NCBI RefSeq assembly: GCF_000208865.1
Contig: NC_018393.1
Coordinates: 3,180,714 to 3,244,713, forward strand
Length of the DNA stretch: 64,000 bases
Source of the DNA: Neospora caninum Liverpool
Lineage: Eukaryota; Apicomplexa; Conoidasida; Eucoccidiorida; Sarcocystidae
Reading direction: 5' to 3'
Positions 13,001 to 23,500 of the stretch are shown in pieces. The notes beneath the pieces were generated by a model, which worked only from the letters and a program-made list of their open reading frames with translations, was not told where the DNA came from and ran no database searches. The translations under genes were made by a program, and so were the position numbers. Each line of letters starts with the position of its first letter. The stretch's first letter is position 1.

Positions 13001-14255
13001 CAGCACTTTCAGATCGGTCACATGGGTGAGCCGTTTGAGGCTGACGAACGGTTCTCATGCGTTCACTATCTATTGCCCCCTCTCCTGACGCTGTGGCAGT
13101 GCTGCTTCTCCGACTACCCGGACCTCGAATGAGCTCGCTTGACCAGTGAACACCCGCCTCAATCATTAACGGCTTATTTCCCCCCTGCTGGGGGTCACGT
13201 GACACTCGTGTGGAGGGAAGGGAAGCCGTTTCTGAAGAGGCTACTGAGCCCAGGAGAGGGTGGTCGTGCTCGTCCAGGAAATATCTCCGGGACAAACTGG
13301 ATTGTCGCTTCCGGATGAACAATGGTATGGAGCTACTTCCGCGGTTAACGGAAGATGAGCACCCGACAACAGCCCCCGCGTCGAATTCGGGGCACGCATA
13401 TGTGCGTAAACTGTTCCTGCTAGCCAACTGAAGAGACTGAGATTCTCGTGCCGATTCCACGACAGCACTGCTATCCTTGTGGCAAGCAACGGGGCCCTGA
13501 ATCTTGCTGCTTGATTGTCTGTCCCGAACTGAAGAGGTCCCACTGGAATCAGGCGACCCTGCAGCTTTGCATGACTCTGAAATCGAACGCAATATTTCAT
13601 CACCAGTGACACGACCGCCATAAAGATCACTACCTCTATCTGGTGAGGCCGTCGACCCTCCGCCAACCGGCGAAGCGCTGGACGACGAACTCTCACCATC
13701 ACTTTCGCTGCGATTGCGGTCCCTCATGTTCCCTTCAGCACCTCCTCCGGAGGGTAACGTCCTCCGACGCATTGTCTCGTCTCTTGGAGAAGCGTGGGAG
13801 TCCCAGTCCGCCACATCTTCTGCTGCAGTGAAGCTGTGTGTTGGAGAATCTCTGCCTTGGGAGGATGACGATGCCGGCGGTGTCGTAGAACCTGCGAAAG
13901 AGTCTCTCCGGTTTTCTGAGCGCCTCACTGCAACACTGCCCTGCCCAATATGGTTGCAATGATGAGTGGGAGTATGGTTCCTTTTGTGACCACGCGGTCT
14001 CTTCCATCGATCTTGAAATGCCCGCCAAGGAACCCGTGTCGATGCAGTGATTACAGCGTTTGACAGAGAGTTCCAACGCCTTGGCATCCGCTGCTCTGTT
14101 GCCGCCGGCTGTTCTGTCAGCTGCTCCCGCGGCCCTATCGCTTCCTGATGTCTTAACCGACTCCGGTAAGATTTCAGACGCAAATACCAATTAGTCAGCC
14201 TAGGCGAAAATGCTGACGTCGCAGGACAGACGGGTATATCGGTAGGCTCTGTCAT
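4029..14255 (-). CDS. Giant Ser-rich protein with SH3-like module, nine exons
   Basis: Function not recognised. Model (minus strand): 14255-12555, 12445-12411, 11835-11574, 11051-10754, 9024-8546, 8395-8268, 8032-7862, 7685-4214, 4130-4029. All phases agree and sum to 2,216 codons. Residues 1-567 are Ser/Arg/Gly-rich, ending in a helical stretch (EIVHRMKDIPEYNIQALPQL). Exon 3 has a hydrophobic segment (AAVVYGTLISGGLLLHCSLF) followed by KRRSK, resembling a single membrane span. Exons 5-8 look beta-rich. The splice at 7862/7685 completes an SH3-like unit running from GYLLNVRQGLEIDGPVIRTL to LMRLKLADGWISE; the split motif is rejoined exactly, which supports the model. A second GWVG motif lies in exon 5. 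The 3.5-kb exon 8 is Ser/Arg/Asp-rich with Cys clusters. Weakest points are the 35-nt exon 2, the acceptor at 8032 and the terminal exon. It may be two genes. Confidence 0.58.
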
Positions 14256-15780
14256 TTTCGCAGGAATCCAGAAAGCACTTGAAGAGCAACGCGTGCGGAT
14301 AACAGTGTAGCGGGCCAGTTGGGTGCATTGTGCGCTTCAACAGTCGGAGACCATAGAAAAACTCCGGTAGCCGGGGGAAGGTCGTCTATTTTTGTGCAAC
14401 TACGTCACAAGAAAACACGAAAGCATAACACACAATTTCCGCAATTCCACTAGTTACATGAACGGAACGCCACACGAAAAACCACGAGTAACCTTCGCGT
14501 CGAGACTAACATGAGAAGGGAAATAAATTACAAGCCCATCACGAAAGCGTCTGCATAATCTTTCTAGACTTCTTGAGGTAGCGTCATTCAGACAGTTTTT
14601 GAAACATTACTGAGAGAATGGACGCCCCTTGTATTTCCCTGACGTGCCAGCACCGTAATCTACAGGCTGTCCATGCCACCCAAAGATTCCCGCATTGCAC
14701 AAAGTGAAGTCCTCGCGCCTCGTAAGCTTCTACAACCTGCTACGAGTCTGCCTATCTAAATGTGTGTTTGATAGTTCTATAGAGGTTTCATTCTGACCGT
14801 CCCTGGAAACTACGCCATCATCGATGCTAAAAGAAAAAGCGACCAATGTAATACCGTCAGAGCACAACAACTGAGCAGAGGCTGTCCGTCCTGGCCACGA
14901 CGGCGACTGTGCCTACGATTCCCTCTGGTCCAGATGTGCCTCCCGTTGCTGCGAAATAACGTTCACTCATTTACCCACGTGGTCCCCCTAAACGCGATCT
15001 CGCACTTTAACCGACAGAGCATACAATCGTACTAACCTGCGGATTCTACGGTAATCACTAGCAGAGTGGTCCGATACGAAGATCTCTTGAGACTGCGGAA
15101 GAACACGTATCTGGTAAATGTCCTTCTGTCACTATGGTCGTTTTCTGATACACCTGAGCAGAATTCACGCAGGCCGGACAACAGGTCACCAGTGAGATTA
15201 TAAGCATCGTGGTATTATACGGGTTCAGAATTGCCATCGACACGGCTTAGGAGAAACACAACTGTAAGTGTCCCGTGTGATCCATAATGCACAACACGGT
15301 GCCGGAGACTCTAAACGAAAACATTGACTCCGAAGGAACAGGAGAGCCACATCAGTACCACACTCGCATTCATGAACACCCGATATCACATTCAGAAATT
15401 GATTTCCGTTCAGCGCGTTACCTCTCACGGCATCACACGGGAACATGCTCTGCAGGAGCAGTCTACCTCAGCAAAATACCCGATGAAGCAAAACTTCGCA
15501 AATCCACTTTCACTGGATTGGTTGTTCTTGAGACTGTCATCAACCCGCCGCCCTCGACGAACAGGACGCTAAGCCGGACGAACACAGGCCGCTGCATAAA
15601 AGAAACGCTAAAACTGGATCAGCAAAGACAAGAACCCCTGGAGTTGCTTATCGCCCATAAACGATTAGCAAAATCGTCTGGAATGCAGGGAGTTCTGATC
15701 CGTCGAGATGCAAGTCTCTCCCAATTGCAGTAAGACAAAGGTAAGAGGCCCCCCGCGCCTCCGGGCCAGACAACTATGCT
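14256..15780. other. Gene-free stretch
   Basis: No open frame with coding character on either strand and no repeat noticed. It should contain the 5' flank of the giant minus-strand gene, which starts at 14255, and the 3' flank of the orphan gene to its right. Confidence 0.5.
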
Positions 15781-18700
15781 TCACACGATCTTTTTCGAGT
15801 CATGCAGGTGGCTTACGAAAATGCTGTGTAAAGCCTTTCTCAGCGGCGCGAATTTGACGATAAAAAACTGGTAGTTCTCGTCGTTAGACCTAAAGAGCGG
15901 AGATCCGATGTGGTGTTTCTGGAGCGCGTGTGTGATTCTCGTTTGATAGGAACTACCGGGGCGCAGGCATCGAGCCTTCGGTGTAGACTCTACTTCCAAA
16001 ACTGCGGTAAACCGTGGAGGGTCTCGACGTAAGAAGTTTTCAGCCCCGCAGTGACATCAGCAGAAGTACCAAAATACGTGGCAACGCCCCTTTAATCTCA
16101 CGAAGGAGCGAGGCCTAAAGATCTGTTGTCGGTAGGGAATACACGATTAGCACTGAATCCCCTCCACGCAACCCTCAAACAGTGAACAGTGGCGACGAGG
16201 TTGGCTACAGCACAGCAATTCAGGAGTTCCAAACAATTATTGCAAGGCGCACGCAACCACTGCAGGTCAATGGCGAGTACCCGGGGAGCTGGAAGCACGT
16301 TTGGGATGACGATAAACCTGCTAGACACGTGGGCCTACAGATCTCAGGACCTGGACCGTTTCCGATTCCGACGGCGCCTTCCCAGTTTGCAAGTCTGGAC
16401 CACTGGTCCCACCAGAACGCAGAACGCAGTCAAATTGCTACGGAATGTATTGCGCCAGCCTTCCTCTTAGCAACGATCAGCACGGCTGGTCCTCTCGTGG
16501 CAGAGATGCACCTCGTACTACCCTCCAGAATGTTTCAACCCATCCCACGGGCTTCGAAGGAAAACTCTGACTGTCACAGTCGTACGCACCTGCTTGTGCT
16601 GAATATACATCCCCGTATACATGCGTTACGTCACGTGCTGAGTTCGAAGAAAACTGTCACCGTCTACATAAAAAAAGCGCCTCTCCAAAAGCGGCTTTTG
16701 ACGAACGTAGAAGATATACCTTCTCTGTACATAAACGCATTGCCTCCAGTCACAACACGGCAACGCCCCCCTTCCTTCTTGTGAAGTTCGAAGAAGAAAA
16801 ACATTCTCTCCGGTTTCTTTCACAGAAATGTGAACGGCGCGACAATCTCGGTCACATCGAATTCAGAGTCGCAACGGATATTGGTACAACCAGCTGGAAG
16901 CATGTTCCAGCCCTGCAGCAGACAATATGCTCAACAGACACTTCCGTTATGAGTGTGCCAGCGTTTACCAATTCTTTAGTCCTGTTCTTTTCTTTCCCAG
17001 CTTTTCTCTGACATGCCGGCGAACCTTGAAAAGCTTCGCGAAAAAAGAAGTGCCTAGCATTTGGGCCGACAATATCGCACTTCGCGTGTTGTGCAAGCCG
17101 CCTTAGGCCATGATACTGACCTCCCGTGTGATCTCGAGTCATTCGCGTCACGGCTCGCGTCGTGCTTCCGACTCAGCGTTTCGCTTCCGTCGTCATCTAC
17201 GCAACCAGTGATGATATGGCCTTCGTTAGGGGGTACTTCATCAGGTCTGCTTACTCAGTGCCAGCCTTCGAAGTGTATTTTATCCACGTTTGAAAGCTTC
17301 TTCAGCAAGTGATTTCGCGTGTAATTTCCAGCGTCTCGCAGAGGTGACCTCCATAGCCCCGGATGTGTCAGTGTCTGCCCCTTGCGACACTTGTTCTGTA
17401 TGCTAGTGTGACCAGTGGATGATCGGCGTCGAACGCGTTTCCTTATAGTCGGAAGCAATCTAGCCATAGCTGACTCTAGACGACCTGCACGGTCCAAATG
17501 GGGCTGGGTACATTGCGCGTGAATGATGATCTTGTCATCTCGGTTGTGTGTCGAGAAAAGTCACTAACAGGCCGGTAAGAGGCGCTACAAAGCTGCCCCA
17601 CCCACGCAGTCGTGCACACCGACGTCAGTATAACGATGGCATATTTCGTAACTACGGCCTTGCGTAAACTGCGGCTGTATTTCTTTCGATGCGATTTTTC
17701 TGGAGACAACCGGTGTATGATAGACGGTCAAAAGCGCAGAAATGACAGGTTGCTCTAAGAGATATATTACGCGCTTATGTGGCCGTGCCAGCTGGCGCCA
17801 CCACGTGCGGCACGTGCAGTGCTTAGTGCGCCGTTCGCCCTGAATCAAACCCGACATCTGCTGGGCAGACTGCAAATTTCCATTGTAATTCAGAAGCGAG
17901 TAAAGTACCTCACCAACCGTGGAATTTTCTTGAAAGGTGGGCCGTCGAAGCCCCAGCCATTTGCTTAACTGGCGAAGCATGTGTTGCAGCGTCAGCCACG
18001 CGCTCCAGTTTCAAACAATGTAACACACAGAATGAGGCGGGCGCAAATCGGGTGTCAGTTCGTTCCTGTGGAAATTAGAGTACCGTGAGCATGCCTTAGG
18101 CTATCGACAACACGGTTAACACAACTGGACACTTTGTTGAGTACTCCTTTGTATACTCAACAGGAGATGAGCAGAAGCTTGTTGCTCGTAGCATTCGATC
18201 GGAGTAAGACAGAGGTTATTCGAGTAGTAATAGGTACCTCAACGTTCTGTGAACAGGTGAGTCGATTGAGCAGCACAACAAAACCATCCCGAAAGACACC
18301 GAATCCCTCACAGAGATGAAGAATGCAAAGCATGTGGTGAAGGAAGCAGGATACGGGATAGATCTACCCGTGTGATTGAGTCGGGAGCGTCTCCCCGTTA
18401 CCCTCAAGAACCGGGCTTATATCACAGGACAACATGAGATTCATGCGCCGCTGATGGTGGCGAAAACGGCAATCAGCCAAGCTGGCGTTGGAAAAGAGGG
18501 ACTGCTGGAGGAGTCCACGAGGCGATGGAAGGTGTAGGAGTATGTCTGACCCTGCAGTAATCTTCATTCAGCAGAACCTCCAACTGATGCTTACACTGAA
18601 ATAAACTCGACATCGGTCCGAACCGCTTGTCCCCGTGCGGTGACTCACACGCCAGTCCATCATTGGTCCGAGTCACGAAAGATCATCACTCTGCGGCGTC

Positions 18701-19446
18701 CAGCAGGGCAGCTACCATGCGTAGTCGTGCCCTGTGAAGGGCTATACTCCCGGTAGCCTCGCCAGCAGCAGTCGCGGCCGTACAAAGCTCAGATTCCCCT
18801 CGGAAGTGAGGATCCCCTCGGCAAAGACCTTGAGGAGAGCTGGTTAGATCATTCGGCTCAAACAAGTGGCGAACGCACTCACTCCCCATTTATAGCATGC
18901 AATCTACCATTTCTCCATCCAACGCCCAATCAGTGGCTCGGCTGGTACACAGTGGAGGAACAAGATATTGGTTCTTCGTGCATCAAAGAACATGCGGGGT
19001 TCATTCTTTCGGTGGAAACGCGACTGTGGAAATTCATACCATTTCTCGCTCCTTGAGTAAACCCAGGCAGTAGTCTGTCAACTTCGTGTAGCACTGAACC
19101 GGGCCATTGAGTTCACTGTGCTGTCCCTTAGATTTCCCGTCCTACGTTAGGTGGTTAGCGGCAGTGAGGAGGCGACAGCACAAACTCTCTTCAGGCGCGA
19201 CCGAAAGAAAAGTTGCGTAGTGAAGAGTTAACTAGTCAGGTGTTTGACGCATAAGCGCCTCATTTGACGGGAGGCATGTCCAAATCGATCCAAACAGGTA
19301 CATGCGCGTGTCTACCATGCTTCGGCACCTACCCTCTCAGTCAGAGGGAACGTACCAAGAAGGGCCAGAAGTGGCTTGAACCATGTGCCACCGCGTGGAA
19401 GGCTACCTCGCTGAAAGCCTCATAAAAAATCTGTTCGCAACCATCA
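15781..19446 (-). CDS. Putative orphan multi-exon gene (weak)
   Basis: Not recognised. Four short stretches with good splice sites join in phase: 19446-19407 (GCEQIFYEAFSE), 18828-18748 (ILTSEGNLSFVRPRLLLARL), 18595-18551 (CKHQLEVLLNEDYCR), and 18246 to about 18162 (NVEVPITTRITSVLLRSNAT). A plausible terminal exon with coding character ends at a stop at 15781 (NYQFFIVKFAPLRKALHSIF, then SKKIV). The region between 18160 and 15999 could not be chained, and the start is not found. The alternating hydrophobic pattern and phase agreement argue for coding, but the exons are tiny and chance cannot be excluded. It may be two genes or none. Confidence 0.3.
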
Positions 19447-20549
19447 CTAAAAGATCCAGCTACAGTTGTGTCAGACGTCGTTTGGCTGGTTCGGCGTGGC
19501 CGTGATGAAACGGCTTTCGGCCGTGCAGGATCTTGCACCTCGTATATGCTCATTGAACAGAAGACGAGGGAGAATCCTTTTTGGCGCTCTGGAGAGGATG
19601 CAGCACGTCGCGTGGCGTGGGTGTGCCGGATCTCGCTGTGGTTCGTTGAGCTTTGTGTAAGTTCCAGGAGCTAATGCGCTAGTTCGGACCCCGAACCAGT
19701 GGTCGCTAGCCTAACCCCGCAAAGCACTGGTAGGCTGGTCAAACGGTGGGGGGAAGCAGGCTCGGCGATGGAATGGTGGCTTTGACAGTGACATCTTTCG
19801 TAACCAGTACTTTTTGACCATTGAACGGAAGTAAAACGAGCCAGTTCAACAGGAGGGCACTCGTCGAGCATCTTACAGTGCCACTGTACCGTGTGTGTGC
19901 CACTGTGGGTGGAATTATCGTCGGTTATCTGACACCGCTCAGGTCCATGAAGGTCGTTTGCACCCCCCGAAGCACCGGAAAAAGTGGGTTGGTACAGAAA
20001 TTATATTTGGAGGCGTTCGCACATCGGGGGCATGCGTCGTTGTGCTTCTGTGTTTCGCCTCGAACGGCGAACTAAATCGACAACGTTACAGGCCGATACA
20101 TCGGCAGCCCAGTGCGATACTGTTCAGTGAGTGCCGTTCTCATGAGTCGGGGTTGGTCGTGGGTTGCCCCGCCTTCATTGAGTGTCTCCTCGTCGTCACC
20201 GTGCTGCGTACCTCCCCCTCCGCAAGCTCTTGAGGCATACTTGGTGGCAGCCACACAGTAAGGAGACCGGTAGTCACCGAACTCCAGAACCTGTTCGTTC
20301 TTGTCTGGCTGAGGTTTCCGTCCAGGTCCAGGTACCCCCCGTGGCCATCAGTTTCAGAAATTAGTGTTGCGGTTCGTCATCACTACCGGATATACGGTAC
20401 AGACTTTCAGTGCGTTACTTGCGCGCGCAAATAGTTCCAGAGAGAATTCTCTGGTGGTCGCGTCTGTCACTTCGCCTGTTGTGCGGTTGAAGGTCGGGGG
20501 CGACCAGAGGAGTTGATGTTGTGTAGTCGAGCTACTGACGGAAACAAAA
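19447..20549. other. Presumed divergent upstream region
   Basis: Lies between the 5'-most recognised piece of the putative minus-strand gene and the start codon of the DnaK-TPR gene. No clear coding exon was found, although short open frames exist on both strands. It probably holds the promoter and 5' UTR of the plus-strand chaperone gene; no specific element was identified. Confidence 0.4.
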
Positions 20550-23500
20550 ATGGCGGTCGTTGGAAAAGGGTCTGACTTGGTGCTTGGAGTCGAGCTGGGT
20601 TCGCAGATGAGTGTTGTCGCTACAGGCACTCGCGACGATGCAGCTAGAGCAGTGAATGAGGGAGGCTTGGGCAAGTTGATTGCTCGCCGTTTTGTACCAA
20701 CATCGATTGCGTATGCGGGCAAAGTCCGGTAAGAAGATGGCATGCCTCAACGATAGCGCACAGTGTCATCGACACACCGCACACTGGAGAGTACAGCAGT
20801 TTTGGTGCACGGACACGGAAATGCAGCAGTGCTGGTTTTGTGGAGTTTCCGGGTGTGCGGTCTAGTCTTTCGGTGACGCTGCAGGAGATACATGTTCACC
20901 AAGGTTTAGATACATCTGTCAGATACTTCAACGAAGGGTTGACAGGCATTGTGGAGTCGTCCTCCTTCGGGAGACAAAAATGTCCACCTGCGGAATGTCA
21001 TCACGCATCACATTTCAAAGCTGGGTGAACATCGGAGCGCAACAAGGGAGGAGCCGTCATCGGCACATCTTCTCTTGCAGTTCTGCGACAGAAAGCAAGC
21101 TCCGAGGTCTCTACTGTTGTGGTCACTGTGGAACGTTTTTTGTCTCTTGGCACAGGCTCCATGTGAACGTTTTGCGACACTTACATTTACAGCACATGCG
21201 AAGTGCAGGGCGGTCTGTGTGCGTCGACGGTTGCGTCGTGGCTTCATTTATGGCTGTCGAGGAGGTGTTTCAGTCCATGCGCATCATCAACCTCTCTCTT
21301 AGCAACATCGTTGTGAAGTTGACGTTGGATGTGCAGCTTATTTGGTGAGGAAGCGGAAGCGAGGGTCAATGAGGAACCGCGGGATACCATTATGGTGAGC
21401 ACCCCTCACATGTCGTGCCTGATCAGAAGCGTAGACTGTTCTGTCCTGCATGGATAGACGCAAGTTTATGGCACCGTCAGGCAACAGCTGAATATTTGCC
21501 AATCGGCGTTAATCAGTGACGAACGAGACAGGCTGCGTGCGATGAAATCAATCCTTGCCATCGACGCCTTTCATGGGCGGCAGGCAAGCCGGCAGTGGTG
21601 GTCCTACGCACGATTGCTGCGACGGAGTGAATGGTCAGTCACACCACCGGTTTACCGTGCGGACACCCCAATCGTTCAGCAGCCCAGGGTATCGACCCCA
21701 GTTGCTGCACTCCTACTTGCATCGTCCCCTGAAGATAACGCTGTGCTGTGAAAGTGTGACTCCCCGTGGTCTTCTTGTGTTCAGGAGTTGCCGTTGTGGA
21801 TATCCGTACACACAGTGGACCAAGTTAAAGCACTGGAAGCTCGTCTATCTTCTTGCCCAGCTGTCGAAGTTGGTGTACTCAGTAATGGAGAGCTGCTGTT
21901 TCACGTCGACTTCGACAACCAGAAGCTCAAAGTAAGTTGCGGATGTATGGTTTGCATTGCAATTGCTTCCGAGGAACAGATGCTTCGACTGTCGTCCTCA
22001 CTGTTTCCCACTGGAGAGATGAACATGAGCATCACTACGATTGTGGGTGTACCGTCGCTGGCAGGCAGTGCGGAGAGACAGGATTGGCGCACAGTCCACT
22101 GCTCTTGTTGCGTTACTCTAAATTCCTCGCTTGTCTTACAGATCCCCGTGCCAGTAGCTGTTGGAGCGTTCGTAGGTCGACTGTACACTACAGGAATGCA
22201 TCAAGGTGGTGGTTGCGCCAAGGAACAAAATTTGTCCGGATACGACTTCTTGCGCCATATGCAACACCATCCGCGTGTACCCCACACTGGAGTGCTAGTC
22301 GTGCCATCTTCGGTTACAGAGAAAGACTTGGGGATCCTGACTGCAGCTCAGGGCGTGGCGAACGTGCCGTCGCAAATGCTGTCAAGAATGTCAGCGCTAA
22401 TCAACTGGTGGTGTTGCGAGAAACTCCCAGCAGAATACAACTCTCTCATGCAGCTACAGCGTGCAACGGGAGCATCTGTGAAGGAAAAGGGAGTGGTCCA
22501 CGTTGCATTGTTGGATGTTGGCTTCTCCGAAATCTCAATGGCAGTGATGGAGCTCAGAAAGACAAGCAGCGAACAAGACACTTCCGTTGTGAGGCAGCCC
22601 CAGAAACAGGTCTCGGTGAAAGTTCTCTGGAGCGCAGCAGCTGGAGACATAGGCATCTTGGACGTAAGCTACAACCGCTAACTCATCTTCAAGAGACCGA
22701 AGTGTCCCCCTCATCGTACGAGAGGGCTGGAATCCATGTATGTGGATGTGATATGTGATCTGTTGCCGGTAACAAGGGCCCACGGCATTCAACATGGTTG
22801 ATGGTTTTCTATTCACTGAGCCTACGACTCACAAGGCATGCTCTTCATTGGGTGGGAGAAGCGGGTCTCGACGATTCGTGGCCTTTCTTGGACGTAGAGG
22901 CGGAACGTGGCCGCTGAGCTTGCTTTCGCGTCGCGTCGGTTCAAGGACGCCTGTGGGAGGCTTTTTATGGTGCGCAAGGCTCGGCATATGGCAAACAGCA
23001 CTGTGCCGCCCCCCGCCCCCCCCCACAGACACCTAGGTATGGAGGTCGCAGTTACAGCTCCTGAAATCGTCGTGTGTCTATTTGATGTTACTGGCTTTTG
23101 TGAGATTGGATTAGAATGACAGTAGACAGCGGGGAACCATGGCGAACGAGTCATCTAGGTTCCGACTGGCCTCAGTATTCGGGCTGCACGTTCCAATATC
23201 TTTTCAGGCTGTCAACGTTCTCGCCAAACACGTGAGGCATCACATCAAGGAGAAGTTCCACGAAGACGTCCGGACCAAAACGGCCCGTTATTGGCGAATA
23301 TGTCAAGCGGTGAGACAACACGACGCCCAGTCGCTTATCGAGACTGCATCGAATTCCTTCAGTGTAGCATTGTGTGAAACAGTGCTGACAGCCAGTCACT
23401 CCTGGGATCGGCCAAAGAGTCACCTTCCGAGGGAACTCCTGCCTGCATGAAGAACACCTGCTTGATGCGCGAAATGAGAGAACCTGAGCCGTGGCCGAGG

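Noticed and set aside
16182..16784. 200-codon plus-strand open frame
   Set aside because: No domain, no coding-like conservation pattern and no splice partners. A frame of this length is borderline expected by chance in 64 kb at this base composition.
17585..17980. 131-codon minus-strand frame starting MLRQLSKWLGLRRP, resembling a mitochondrial presequence
   Set aside because: Length is within chance expectation. It may instead be pieces of the orphan minus-strand gene in other frames; not called separately.
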